A stretch of 64,000 nt of DNA from Plantibacter flavus. GTDB taxonomy: Bacteria > Actinomycetota > Actinomycetes > Actinomycetales > Microbacteriaceae. The translations under genes were made by a program, and so were the position numbers. Shown here piece by piece: positions 8,770 through 17,370 of the stretch. Below the pieces are notes generated by a model. The model was given only the letters and a program-made list of their open reading frames with translations, searched no databases and was not told the origin of the DNA. The DNA lies in the NCBI RefSeq assembly GCF_900177615.1, contig NZ_FXAP01000004.1:62001-126000 (forward strand), read 5' to 3'. Positions within the stretch are counted from its first letter, which is position 1; each line of letters begins with the position of its first letter.

Positions 8770-9690
8770 TCAGCGACCGGCGAGCGCGGTCTCGATGACC
8801 TGCTCGAGCTCACGGAGGCGAGGCAGCGCACGGTTGGTGAGCAGTTCCTCACGCTTCGCCGACGAGATCGAAAGGCTATCCTTCCACAGCGAACGACCGG
8901 CCATCGCGCCGCCGGCACCGTTCTCGACCGCGGTGCGGACCTGGCCGACGAAGGTCTCGTGGTCGACGCCGGCGGAGAGCACTGCCCACGGCACACCGGC
9001 GGCGGCCTCGGTCACGGCTGCGGCGGCCTCGGCGGAGCCCGGGTACTGGAGCTTCAGGACCTTGGAACCCGCGGCGACGGAGATCTCCGCGGCACCGCGC
9101 ACGAGCTCGGGGAAGATCTCGGCGTAGGCCTCGTCGCTCTCGCCGTCGAGCTGGTAGACGAGGATCTCGACGATGAGCAGCACGCCCTCGGCGGTGCACT
9201 CCTCCACGAGGCGGGCGATCTCGTCGATGACGACCTGCTCGGCCTCGCGCTGGTCGGAGCGCAGGTAGAAGAGCATCTTGGCGGCGTCGCCACCGAGTTC
9301 GCGGACCCGGCGGGCGTCCATGCCGGGGACGTACTTCGTCCGGCGCAGACCGTTCTCGGTGTCGAAGCCCGAGGAGTCCATGCCGACGACGAGACCGGTC
9401 GTGCGGGAGAGGGTGCGCTCGTCGACGACGAGCGGGAGGGCGACCTCCGGGTCGAGGAGGATGGCGGGTGCGTGGTTGCCGAGGAACCGGACGAGGTCGC
9501 TCTTGGCCTCGGCGAGTTCGTCACGGCTGATGCCGGCCGCGCCGTTCGGGGCGTCGGTCATGACGGCCTTCATGCCGTTGCGCTGGTCGCCGGCGACGAT
9601 GAGCATGCCACCGCCCGGGGTGCTGATCGTGGCCATGGCGCGGCGTTCGAGCGTCGTCAGCTCGTTGGTCCTGGTGGCTACTGCGTTCAT
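8770..9690 (-). CDS. Class I aldolase of the LacD/YihT type (tagatose-1,6-bisphosphate aldolase-like)
   Basis: TIM-barrel Schiff-base aldolase of 306 residues, expected to cleave a ketose (bis)phosphate to dihydroxyacetone phosphate plus an aldehyde. Family landmarks are AGDQRNGMK near the N-terminus, DSSGFD, a Glu in IVEILVYQ and the likely Schiff-base lysine in VLKLQYPGS (about residue 208). A second phosphate-binding part is VLSAGVDHETF and GAMAGRSLWKD. The ATG at 9690 has AAGGAG before it. It lies 88 bases downstream of an FGGY kinase gene and 87 bases upstream of a LacI gene. Sulfofructose-phosphate aldolase (YihT) is a relative, but no sulfoglycolysis partners are present. Exact substrate is open. 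Confidence 0.82.
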   Translation of the reverse strand: MNAVATRTNELTTLERRAMATISTPGGGMLIVAGDQRNGMKAVMTDAPNGAAGISRDELAEAKSDLVRFLGNHAPAILLDPEVALPLVVDERTLSRTTGLVVGMDSSGFDTENGLRRTKYVPGMDARRVRELGGDAAKMLFYLRSDQREAEQVVIDEIARLVEECTAEGVLLIVEILVYQLDGESDEAYAEIFPELVRGAAEISVAAGSKVLKLQYPGSAEAAAAVTEAAAGVPWAVLSAGVDHETFVGQVRTAVENGAGGAMAGRSLWKDSLSISSAKREELLTNRALPRLRELEQVIETALAGR

Positions 9691-9778
9691 GAGGTGCTCC
9701 TTGTGCTTCGGATGGGGTCTGACCCCGGCAGCGGTCGCGCCGGGGAGGATCGGTCTGGGTCGTCGGGTGGTCGGTCGG

Positions 9779-11188
9779 TCAGGGGTGCGATGAGGAGATG
9801 GCGGGTTCGAGGAGGGCCCCGGCGAAGACGGCTGCGCCGTACGCGGTGTCCTGGGACCGGTGCGACACCTGCACGCCGGGCAGGACGGCCGCTCGGGCGC
9901 GTTGCACGGACCGCATGCTGGCCCAGCCGCCGGTGAGCAGCGCCGAGGTGGCCGGGGCGACCTCGCGGTCCATCGCCGCGATGAGCACGGCGAGTTCGTC
10001 GTTGCCGTGCCGGAGCACCGCTTCGAAGATCTCGGCCGGTCCTGCGCCGTCGGCACGGACCGTGAGCTTGAGGACGCCGTCGTCGTTCCGGGCGCCCGCG
10101 ACCGAGACGTCGCCGTCGGCGAGCAGCCCGCCCGCCGGGAGCGCCATGATCTCGTCGTCCAGGCGGTCGCGCCCTGCGCGGTCGGTCACCCCGACGAGCT
10201 GGAGGGTGCGACGCATGAGCAGGCCGGTCTTGACGCCGGCGACGAGCACCCAGGTGCCCGGCACGACGTGACGGACGCAGTTGATGAACACCTCGGCAAG
10301 ACGCTCCCGGGCGGCGAACGGGAGTGGTTCGTCGAGGCGTCGCAGCAGGACCTCGGCCGTGCCCATCGACACGTGGTACCGCTCGGCGGGGAACGAGCCG
10401 GTGGAGACGGCCGACACGAGGTGGTCGTGGCCGGCGACGGTCAGGGCCGCACCGGAGAAGACCGGCGGCACCCACGGGCTGCTCGCTGCGCCGAGCGGGG
10501 CACCGGCGTCGGTGAACGGTGGGAGGAACGACGCGTCGACGCCGAGGTGGTCGAGCAGTTCGGGCCACGGCTCACCCGTGTCCTGATCGAGCAGGCCGGT
10601 CCGCGACGAGAGCGAGTACTCGGCGGCCTCCTCGCCGCCGAGGGCCGAGACGAGGTACTCCGGCAGGTTGAGCCAGCGCGTTCCGGCGAGGTCGAGCCCG
10701 GCGTCACGGAGGTGGAGGAGCTTGATGACCGAGACCTGCACGCCGAGCGGCAGGCCGGTCCGACCGGCGAACTGCTCGGCGATCTCGGCCGGGAGGGCCA
10801 CGAGCTGTTCGGCGCCGCGCGGGTCGAACCAGGCGATGGCGGGCGCGACGGGCCGGCCGACGGCGTCGAGGACGATTCCGGACTCCCCCATGCCGGAGAC
10901 GGCGAGCGCCCGGACCCGCGCGGCCGGCCCGAACCGGTCGGCGAGTTCCACGCCGACGTGGTCGAGGAGCTCCCGGACGGTGGCGATGAGGGACGCCGCC
11001 TCCATCACGGTCGTGCCGCCTGGACCGGCGAGCCACGGGGTGGGCAGCTGGTGGATGAGGACCTCGGCGCCGTCGGCGTCGGTCACGAGGATCTTGACGC
11101 CGGTGCTGCCGAGGTCGAGGCCGGCGACGAGTCGATCCGAGGCCACGGAGGTGACGGCGGTCGAGTCGAGGTTCGCAGCAGGGTGCAC
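9779..11188 (-). CDS. FGGY-family carbohydrate kinase (xylulokinase-like)
   Basis: ATP-dependent sugar kinase of 469 residues with the two-domain actin/hexokinase fold. It starts its catalytic part with LVAGLDLGSTGVKI (phosphate 1), has an AWFDPRG segment with the catalytic Asp, and AGHDHLVSAVSTG plus LLTGGWASMRSVQRAR in domain II (FGGY signature region and adenosine site). It is the first gene of a kinase, aldolase, LacI set. Two LacI-type operators lie 53-102 bases before its start. The natural substrate is probably a ketose or sugar acid; the family cannot be narrowed from sequence alone. Confidence 0.87.
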   Translation of the reverse strand: MHPAANLDSTAVTSVASDRLVAGLDLGSTGVKILVTDADGAEVLIHQLPTPWLAGPGGTTVMEAASLIATVRELLDHVGVELADRFGPAARVRALAVSGMGESGIVLDAVGRPVAPAIAWFDPRGAEQLVALPAEIAEQFAGRTGLPLGVQVSVIKLLHLRDAGLDLAGTRWLNLPEYLVSALGGEEAAEYSLSSRTGLLDQDTGEPWPELLDHLGVDASFLPPFTDAGAPLGAASSPWVPPVFSGAALTVAGHDHLVSAVSTGSFPAERYHVSMGTAEVLLRRLDEPLPFAARERLAEVFINCVRHVVPGTWVLVAGVKTGLLMRRTLQLVGVTDRAGRDRLDDEIMALPAGGLLADGDVSVAGARNDDGVLKLTVRADGAGPAEIFEAVLRHGNDELAVLIAAMDREVAPATSALLTGGWASMRSVQRARAAVLPGVQVSHRSQDTAYGAAVFAGALLEPAISSSHP

Positions 11189-11240
11189 GGCGGTGTCCGT
11201 TCAGGTTCCGACGTCCGTGTCGGCTTCCGACGATGACTCC

Positions 11241-11290
11241 ATGTCATCGATGTCATGGCGAGCATACCTCGTTCATGTCATCGATGACAT
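11241..11290. promoter_or_regulatory. Two LacI-type operators, 34 bp apart
   Basis: A perfect 16-bp palindrome ATGTCATCGATGACAT lies at 11275-11290 and an almost identical copy ATGTCATCGATGTCAT at 11241-11256. They are exactly 34 bp apart, about three helical turns, as expected for co-operative or looping LacI binding. They sit just before the FGGY kinase start. The same arrangement recurs at 34169-34218. The likely ligand is the LacI at 7693-8682 or its paralogue. Confidence 0.75.
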
Positions 11291-11347
11291 ACCCCAGTGT
11301 GAATTCTTCGGAAACCGGGAACCGGATGGTGGCCGAGGCCGGTGGGC

Positions 11348-12403
11348 TCAGTCGCCGAAGTCGTCCGCCGCGGGCTCGAAGACGATCTCGAGGTCGACCT
11401 CGAACGACTCCCCGGGCTCCACCATCCGGCCGGCCTTCCCGCGATCCGGACCGGAGGCGTGACTCGGCCAGCAGGTGCCGGGTTCGATGCCGAGGGCGTA
11501 CGACCCCGCGGCCGTGCTCCGCCACACCGTGAGGAACGGCAACTGCTCCGGTCGGAACCGGACCGTGACCGTTCCGGCCTCGCCCGACAGGGTCGCGATG
11601 GACCAGCCGTCGGGCCCGGCGACCGCGTCGAGGGCGTCGACCTGCTCGTCGGCCGCCGGTTCTGGCTCGCCGATCACCCGCCGCCAGCCACCGTCGTCCG
11701 GGCGTTCGGACCCCGCCCCGCCGGGGACGACGGTCGCGGCCGCCGCGACGGCGCCGCCGTGCAGCAAGGGCCAACCGAGGTTCACGTGGTAGAGCAGGCG
11801 CACCGGCTCGGCGACGAACCCCTCGTTCCGCACGACGTCGTGCAGGCGGATCCGTGCGACGCCGACCTCGGCTCGGATGCTGCGGGTCACCGTGAGGTTC
11901 TGCTGGAAGACGGCGCCCTCGCGGAGCAGACCGTCGACGAGGAGCTCGTACCGGCCCGCCGCGGTCCATCGCCCCTCGCGGCGGGTCACGGCCGCCGGGA
12001 TGCGATGCGCCCGACCGTGCATCCCGCCGTCCGCCTCCGCGGCCACGCCGACCGCGGTGAGCCCGCAGGTCGTCAGCAGACCGCCCTGCCAGCGGCGGGC
12101 CCAGCTCTCGGCCTGCGGAGCGGTCGTCGGCGCGACGAACGACACGACCTCGCCGTTCCAGGAGGCCTCGCCGAGGTCGAGGAACTGGTCGGCCTCGACC
12201 GTGACCTCGAGTCCGCCGAGGTGGCGCAGCTCGACCTGGCGCCGGCCCGTCGACGGCCCGTCGTCGACGCGGACTGCACGCGGAGCCCACGCACGCTCGA
12301 CGGCACCGGATCGGGCCTCGACGAAGCGTCGACGCCGGGCGCCCCACACGGCGTCGCGGTCGACCTGGTCGTCAGGCGTCTGTTCGGGCGGCGTCGTCGT
12401 CAT
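11348..12403 (-). CDS. DUF4432 family protein (aldose-1-epimerase-like fold)
   Basis: A 351-residue protein of the galactose-mutarotase-like DUF4432 group. It shows the beta-sandwich segments and the histidine/glutamate pattern of this superfamily: QGGLLTTCGL, DGGMHGRAHRIPA, VRLLYHVNLGWPLL and a C-terminal ALGIEPGTCWPS. Members interconvert or isomerise sugars and their derivatives and are often found in catabolic clusters. It is the last gene of the eight-gene minus operon, 55 bases after an SDR gene. Its reaction here is unknown; an epimerase role for the operon's sugar is plausible. Confidence 0.78.
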   Translation of the reverse strand: MTTTPPEQTPDDQVDRDAVWGARRRRFVEARSGAVERAWAPRAVRVDDGPSTGRRQVELRHLGGLEVTVEADQFLDLGEASWNGEVVSFVAPTTAPQAESWARRWQGGLLTTCGLTAVGVAAEADGGMHGRAHRIPAAVTRREGRWTAAGRYELLVDGLLREGAVFQQNLTVTRSIRAEVGVARIRLHDVVRNEGFVAEPVRLLYHVNLGWPLLHGGAVAAAATVVPGGAGSERPDDGGWRRVIGEPEPAADEQVDALDAVAGPDGWSIATLSGEAGTVTVRFRPEQLPFLTVWRSTAAGSYALGIEPGTCWPSHASGPDRGKAGRMVEPGESFEVDLEIVFEPAADDFGD

Positions 12404-12458
12404 GGCAGGTCCTCGGGTCGGTGCGGTCGGGTCGAACGGTTCGGCGGGTGGGGCCGGC

Positions 12459-13226
12459 TCAGAGGGCGGTGTAGCCGCCGTCGATGACGAGGCTCTGGCC
12501 CGTGAGGTACGAGGAGGCGTCGGACGCGAGCAGCAGGACGAGCCCGTGGAGGTCTTCCGGCTGCCCCATCCGGCCCGCCGGGATGTCCGCGGTCCACTCG
12601 GCGGCGAGGTCGGGGTTCGCCTCGGTGAACTCGCGGGTCATGTCCGAGAGGAAGTACCCGGGCGCGATCGCGTTGACGCGGACACCGGAGGGTGCCCACT
12701 CGACCGCGAGCGACGACGCGAGGTGACTGACCGCCGCCTTCGACGCGTTGTAGGAGGCCTGGAACTGCGGCTGGTTCACGATGAACGCCGACATCGACGA
12801 GATGAAGACCGCTGAAGCGGGCCGACCCGCGGCGATGGCACGACGGGCGAAGGACTGCGCGGCGAAGAAGGTGCCGTCGAGGTTCACGGCGAGCACCTTC
12901 CGCCAGGTGTCCGCCGGCACGTCGACACTGTCGCCCCAGATGGTGATGCCCGCCGCGGTCACGAGCAGCGACGGCGCGCCGAGTGCAGCCTCCGCGGCGG
13001 AGAAGGCGGCCTCGACGGCGGTGGCGTCGGTGACGTCGACCGTGTGTGCCGAGGTGCGGACGCCGTACTCGGACGCCAACCGCTCGGACGACTCGTGGAC
13101 GGTCGGCAGGAGGTCGAGCAGCGCCACCTGGACGCCCTGCGCGGCGAGCGCCGTGGCGATCGAGTAGCCGAGCCCGCGGGCCCCGCCGGTGATGACGGCC
13201 GTACGGCCGTGGAGGTCAGCGAACAT
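12459..13226 (-). CDS. SDR-family NAD(P)-dependent oxidoreductase
   Basis: Rossmann-fold dehydrogenase of 255 residues. It has the glycine-rich cofactor motif TGGARGLG (about 12-19), an Asp after beta-2 (ALLD) that favours NAD over NADP, the catalytic Ser in FISSMSAF, and YNASK with the catalytic Tyr and Lys. The C-terminus GQSLVIDGGYTAL is typical of classical SDRs. Likely oxidises a sugar or polyol in the operon's pathway. It starts 58 bases after the upstream SDR and is followed by the DUF4432 gene. Start chosen at the ATG at 13226, which places the motif where expected. Confidence 0.88.
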   Translation of the reverse strand: MFADLHGRTAVITGGARGLGYSIATALAAQGVQVALLDLLPTVHESSERLASEYGVRTSAHTVDVTDATAVEAAFSAAEAALGAPSLLVTAAGITIWGDSVDVPADTWRKVLAVNLDGTFFAAQSFARRAIAAGRPASAVFISSMSAFIVNQPQFQASYNASKAAVSHLASSLAVEWAPSGVRVNAIAPGYFLSDMTREFTEANPDLAAEWTADIPAGRMGQPEDLHGLVLLLASDASSYLTGQSLVIDGGYTAL

Positions 13227-13284
13227 GTGTGGTCCTTCGATCGGGGGCGGTCTGGTGGAGGTGTCGTCGGGCGGCGCGAGTCGC

Positions 13285-14031
13285 TCAGATCTCCTGGTCG
13301 GTGGGCAGGATGACGAGGTCGCGGATGGTGACGTGCCGGGGTCTGGTGAGCATGAAGAGCACGGCGTCGGCGACGTCCTCGGAACGGATGCCGGTGCGTG
13401 CGGCGATCTGGTCCTCCACCCCGGAAGCACCCTCGGCGATCCCCCACAGTTCGTTGAGCACGACGCCGGGGGCGACCGCGCCCATCCGCACCCCGGATCC
13501 GACGAGGTTCCGCCGGGTGGTGTGGACGAACGACTGCATGGCGTGTTTCGTCGCGGAGTAGACGGGCTCCCAGTGGATGTCCTGGTGTCCGGACACCGAG
13601 CTCGTCACCAGGACGTCGCCCGCACCCTGCTCGACGAGGTGCGGCAGCGCTGCGCGAACCGTCGCCATCGCTCCGAGGACGTTGACGCCGACGAGCTCCT
13701 CGATCGCGTTCATCGGGGTGTCGACGACGTCACCGCCGACGTAGAGGCCCGCGTTGGCGAGGACGATGTCGAGGCGTCCGAAGGCGGCGAGCGCCAGGGC
13801 GACGGCCTGCTCGGACACGGCGGGGTCGGCGAGGTCACCCGCCAGGAAGACGCTCGGTGTCGGCAGGGCGTCGGCGACAGCCGAGAGTCGCTCGGTGGAG
13901 CGTCCCACGAGTACTGTTCGCACCCCGGCGGCGGCGAGCGCCTGGGCGTACGAGCGGCCGATGCCCGATGACGCTCCGGTGATGATCGCGACCTGCCCGG
14001 TGAGGTCGATGGCGCTGGTCGACTGGCTCAT
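13285..14031 (-). CDS. SDR-family oxidoreductase, second in the operon
   Basis: Rossmann-fold dehydrogenase of 248 residues with TGASSGIG (about 18-25), NAG (LANAGLYVGG), a catalytic Ser in VTSSVSGHQ and the active-site YSATK. An Arg in LVGRSTER after beta-2 suggests NADP preference. The residues GIAEG and GIRSEDVAD match the ribitol/sorbitol-type subset of classical SDRs, but the substrate is unproven. Its ATG overlaps the stop of the class II aldolase gene in the sequence ATGA, so the two are translationally coupled. An additional SDR follows 58 bases later, suggesting two successive redox steps. Confidence 0.88.
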   Translation of the reverse strand: MSQSTSAIDLTGQVAIITGASSGIGRSYAQALAAAGVRTVLVGRSTERLSAVADALPTPSVFLAGDLADPAVSEQAVALALAAFGRLDIVLANAGLYVGGDVVDTPMNAIEELVGVNVLGAMATVRAALPHLVEQGAGDVLVTSSVSGHQDIHWEPVYSATKHAMQSFVHTTRRNLVGSGVRMGAVAPGVVLNELWGIAEGASGVEDQIAARTGIRSEDVADAVLFMLTRPRHVTIRDLVILPTDQEI

Positions 14032-14870
14032 GTCGTGGTCCTTCCGTGCGCCGTCCCGGCGCGGTCGGTGGTTGATTCCTGCGCGGCGAGCGCGGCTCGA
14101 CGCAGCAGTTCGTCGGGTCTCGTGTCGATGCGGGCGACGGCCTCGTCGCTCAGGTACACCGGCCCGCCTGCGGCGAGCGCTCCGAGGAGCACCTGGGCGA
14201 CCTTCACGGCCATCTCGGTGATCCGGAGGACCTCGGCCGCACTCGATCCGAGGGCGAACATCCCGTGGTTCTGCAGGTACACGGCCTTCGGCACCCGGCC
14301 GGTCGTGGCGAGCTGCTCGCGCAGCAGGCGGCGGACCGTGCGGGCGAGCTCGAGCCCGGGGTCGACGTAGGGCACGAGCAGCGGTTCGGTGCCGAGGACC
14401 ACGATCTGGTCGGGGAAGAGCGACCCGCGGGTCAGGGCGTCGGCCGACGGTGAGCACAACAGCGCGTTGACCGGCACGGGATGGGTGTGGCCGACCGCGA
14501 CGACGCCGGGCAGGTCGAGACAGACGGCGTGGAGGATCGCCTCCACCGAGGGGCGCCGACCGTTGCCCGCGAGCGCCGCGGCATCGAACAGCGTGGCCAC
14601 CTCGGCGTCCCCGCCCGCGTGCGAGTCGACGAGGTCGAGCACCGGTCCGAGCGCGAGACGGACCGCGTCGTCGGCGGTCGCCACGGCCATGGACGCGCCG
14701 CTCGCCTTCACGAGCATCGCCGGATCACCGTCCTCGGGTAGGAGCAGGGAGGTGTTGCCCTCCGCCAGGAGCGCCCACGCCCGATCGGGATGCCCGAGGT
14801 CGCGCGAGAAGGCGACGAAACGGTCGAGGATGTCCGTCTCGGTCTCCGGCTGGTCGATGCGGTCGGTCAT
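14028..14870 (-). CDS. Class II aldolase/adducin-family sugar-phosphate aldolase
   Basis: Zinc-dependent aldolase or epimerase of 280 residues from the L-fuculose-/L-rhamnulose-1-phosphate aldolase and ribulose-phosphate epimerase family. The metal ligands appear in VGHTHPVPVNALL (two His) and LQNHGMFALG (third His); TSLLLP and KASGASMA form the phosphate-binding part near the N-terminus. It stands directly after a rhamnulokinase-type kinase gene and overlaps it by four bases (ATGA), which fits cleavage of a 1-phosphorylated deoxy-ketose. No isomerase of the RhaA type is in the window, so rhamnose itself is not assured. Confidence 0.85.
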   Translation of the reverse strand: MTDRIDQPETETDILDRFVAFSRDLGHPDRAWALLAEGNTSLLLPEDGDPAMLVKASGASMAVATADDAVRLALGPVLDLVDSHAGGDAEVATLFDAAALAGNGRRPSVEAILHAVCLDLPGVVAVGHTHPVPVNALLCSPSADALTRGSLFPDQIVVLGTEPLLVPYVDPGLELARTVRRLLREQLATTGRVPKAVYLQNHGMFALGSSAAEVLRITEMAVKVAQVLLGALAAGGPVYLSDEAVARIDTRPDELLRRAALAAQESTTDRAGTAHGRTTT

Positions 14871-16369
14871 GTCGGTGTCCGCTCATGGTCGTGGTCGTCG
14901 TGGTCGTCCTGGCCGTGCCGGTAGACCGTGTCGAGTGACGGCGCGTGACCGGCCGCGACGAGTTGCACGGCCAGGTTGCCGAGCGCCGATGCCTCCGCAG
15001 GACCGGCGGTGACGGGAAGACCGGTCCGTGCCGCTGTGCGGGCGCACAGGAGTCGGTTGCGCGATCCGCCGCCGACGATGCGGACCGAACGGATCGTCAC
15101 CCCGGTGATCGCCTCGCAGGCCCGGACCGTCTCGGCGTAGGCGACCGCGAGACTCTCGACCACGGTGCGCACGACGTCGCTCCGTCCGCCCGGTGGACGC
15201 TGGCCGGTCTCCCGGCAGAGGGTCGCGATCCGTTCCGGCATGTCACCCGGGACGAGCAGCCGTGGGTCGGCGACGTCGAACACGGCGGGCGTGACGTCCG
15301 TGGCCGCGTCTCCTTCCATCTCCGACACGGCCGCCACGAGATCGACGAGGTCGACCGCGCTGCCGTCCTCGGCGGACCAGGCGCGGGCGCACTCCGTGAG
15401 CAGCCACATCCCCGCCAGGTTGCGGAGGAGCAGCGAGGATCCGGCGACACCTGCCTCGTTCGTGAAGCCGGCGGCCCGCGCGTGCTCGGTGAGCACCGCC
15501 GCCGGCAGGCACACCCCGACGAGGGACCAGCTGCCACTCGAGACGAGGAGCTCCGCGCCGTGCGGGCGGGCGAAGGCGAGCGCGGACGCGGTGTCGTGCT
15601 CCGCGACGCGGTGGACGGGGATCGGCACGCTCGACCCGAGACGCGCGGTGACCTCCGGCGTCGTCGGGCCGGCGACCGTCCCCGGTGCGACCACCGGCGG
15701 GAAGTCGAAGCCGTCGAGACCCCAGCGGCGGATGAGCTCCGCCGCCCAGTCGCCGGTGCCCTGATCGAGCAGCTGCGTCGTCGACGCGATCGTGCGCTCC
15801 GCCCCGACGACGCCCGTGAGCAGCCACACCCAGAGGTCCGGGACGAGCAACACGGTCGGGCGACCGCCGTCGGCTCGGCGGACGTCGAGCTCCTCGGCGC
15901 GGGACCGCAACTGGTACGAGGTGTTGATGGTCTGCTCGAGCACGCCGGTCACCGCGTAGGCTGTCGCGGCGTCGACGAGCACGGCGGCACGGGCCGGTCC
16001 ATCGGCGTCGGCGCCGCGGTGATGCGGCACGGTCGGGAACCTCGACGCGAGGCCGGACGGGAACGCCGTTCCGGTGCCGACGCCCACGAGTGCGATGTCG
16101 ACGCCCCAGCTGTCGATCCCGATCCCGTCGAGCACGCCGCCGGCGGCCTCCGCGATCCGGACGGCCTCCGCGAGCCCGACGAGCGTCTCCTCGAACAGGC
16201 GCTCCGCATCCCACCGGAGCCGACCGTCCTGCGTGATCGGGCCGTTCGGGAACCGGTGCACCTCGATGAGCGACAAGCGCCCGTCGGCCCAGCGCCCGAG
16301 CATGACGCGACCGCTCGACGCGCCGAGGTCCACGGCGGCGTGGAAGCGTGGAACGGCCTGATCGATCAT
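14867..16369 (-). CDS. Rhamnulokinase-type FGGY carbohydrate kinase
   Basis: ATP-dependent kinase of 500 residues closest in motifs to RhaB. The N-terminus has DLGASSGRVMLGRW and EVHRFPNGP; GIDSWGVDIALVG follows, with the catalytic Asp in the WGVD strand, and the C-domain has RIVGGGSRNRLLC and AGPAEASALGN, all characteristic of rhamnulokinases. The predicted reaction is C1 phosphorylation of a 6-deoxy-ketohexose such as L-rhamnulose. The gene overlaps both its neighbours by ATGA: PfkB upstream and the class II aldolase downstream. Pairing with that aldolase supports a rhamnulose/fuculose-like route. The start at 16369 is fixed by the overlap and by the phosphate motif position. Confidence 0.86.
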   Translation of the reverse strand: MIDQAVPRFHAAVDLGASSGRVMLGRWADGRLSLIEVHRFPNGPITQDGRLRWDAERLFEETLVGLAEAVRIAEAAGGVLDGIGIDSWGVDIALVGVGTGTAFPSGLASRFPTVPHHRGADADGPARAAVLVDAATAYAVTGVLEQTINTSYQLRSRAEELDVRRADGGRPTVLLVPDLWVWLLTGVVGAERTIASTTQLLDQGTGDWAAELIRRWGLDGFDFPPVVAPGTVAGPTTPEVTARLGSSVPIPVHRVAEHDTASALAFARPHGAELLVSSGSWSLVGVCLPAAVLTEHARAAGFTNEAGVAGSSLLLRNLAGMWLLTECARAWSAEDGSAVDLVDLVAAVSEMEGDAATDVTPAVFDVADPRLLVPGDMPERIATLCRETGQRPPGGRSDVVRTVVESLAVAYAETVRACEAITGVTIRSVRIVGGGSRNRLLCARTAARTGLPVTAGPAEASALGNLAVQLVAAGHAPSLDTVYRHGQDDHDDHDHERTPT

Positions 16370-17370
16370 GGCGTCGGCGTCTCGTCGCGCGGCGGCGTGG
16401 CCGGTTCGCTCAGCGGCGTCGTCGGGTCGGGGTCCTGGACGGCGACCGGTGTGGTCAGCGCCTCGAGCGAGGTGAGGATGGTCGTCGCGCTCGACACGGC
16501 GAGCGCACCCCAGGCGGCGGCCGACGCGACCGCCGCCGCCGGATCGTCCCGTCCGTCCTCGCCGTGGAGTCCGACGAGGAATCCGGCCAACGAGGCGTCC
16601 CCGGCACCGGCCGTGTTCACGACCGTGGCTGCGACGTGCGCGTGCCACAGACCCGCCGCGGTGCGGAGGAGCGCCCCGTCGGCCCCCATGCTCACGTAGA
16701 CGAGGTCGCAGCCGGCACGGTGCAGTTCGTCGGCGGCGGACGCGACATCGCCGATCGTCAGCAGCTCACGTCCGGTGAGCTCGGCGAGCTCGTGCGCGTT
16801 CGGCTTGAGCAGATGGACGAGGTCGAGGTTCGCGACGGCGGTCTCGAGCGCCGCACCCGCGGTGTCGACGGCCACGCGCGCTCCCCGGTCACCCGCCTGA
16901 CGGAGCAACTGGAGGATGTCGACGAGGCCGGTGCCGCCCTGGACCGTCGGGATCGTGCCGGAGAGGACGAGCCAGTCCGCGCCGATCCGGTCGATCTCGG
17001 CCCCGGCGGTCGCGACGACGGCGGCCCAGTCCTCGGCGCGCAGCGGGATCGCCGGTTCGTTGACCTTGGTCGTCCCGGTCGCCGCGTCGAGGATGGTCGT
17101 GTTCACGCGCGTCCGACCGTCGGTCGGGACCACGGCGAGCAATGTCCGAAGTGCCGGGTCGTCGGCGAGGATCCGTCCGTCAGCACCCATCGGTACCACC
17201 GCACGGACCGGGAGCGGCGAGAGGGTGACCGCCCGCGCGACGTTGACGCCCTTACCGCTCAGCTCGGTGGACACGCCCACCGCCCGGTTGACGTCGCCGA
17301 GTCGCAGCCCATCCACGCGGTAGGTCTGGTCGATCGCGGCCGCCGGCGTGACCGTGACGATGCCGCTCAT
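16366..17370 (-). CDS. PfkB-family sugar kinase (1-phosphofructokinase / tagatose-6-phosphate kinase type)
   Basis: Ribokinase-fold kinase of 334 residues. The start MSGIVTVTPAAAIDQTY and SGKGVNVARAV are typical of the FruK/LacC branch, which phosphorylates hexulose phosphates to bisphosphates, and NTAGAGDASLAGF is the anion-hole and catalytic-base motif. An FGGY kinase, a DeoR regulator and, divergently, a class II bisphosphate aldolase are close by. This suggests two successive phosphorylations followed by aldol cleavage. A proline- and threonine-rich C-terminal tail of about 25 residues is unusual for the family. Both ends overlap their neighbours by four bases. Confidence 0.84.
   Translation of the reverse strand: MSGIVTVTPAAAIDQTYRVDGLRLGDVNRAVGVSTELSGKGVNVARAVTLSPLPVRAVVPMGADGRILADDPALRTLLAVVPTDGRTRVNTTILDAATGTTKVNEPAIPLRAEDWAAVVATAGAEIDRIGADWLVLSGTIPTVQGGTGLVDILQLLRQAGDRGARVAVDTAGAALETAVANLDLVHLLKPNAHELAELTGRELLTIGDVASAADELHRAGCDLVYVSMGADGALLRTAAGLWHAHVAATVVNTAGAGDASLAGFLVGLHGEDGRDDPAAAVASAAAWGALAVSSATTILTSLEALTTPVAVQDPDPTTPLSEPATPPRDETPTP

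Noticed and set aside
8770-11188. Sulfoglycolysis locus because of a YihT-like aldolase
   Set aside because: No sulfoquinovosidase, sulfo-sugar isomerase or sulfonate exporter is present; the LacD-type reading is simpler.
14028-16369. Complete L-rhamnose pathway
   Set aside because: RhaB-type kinase and a suitable aldolase are present, but no rhamnose isomerase or mutarotase, so the sugar is left open.
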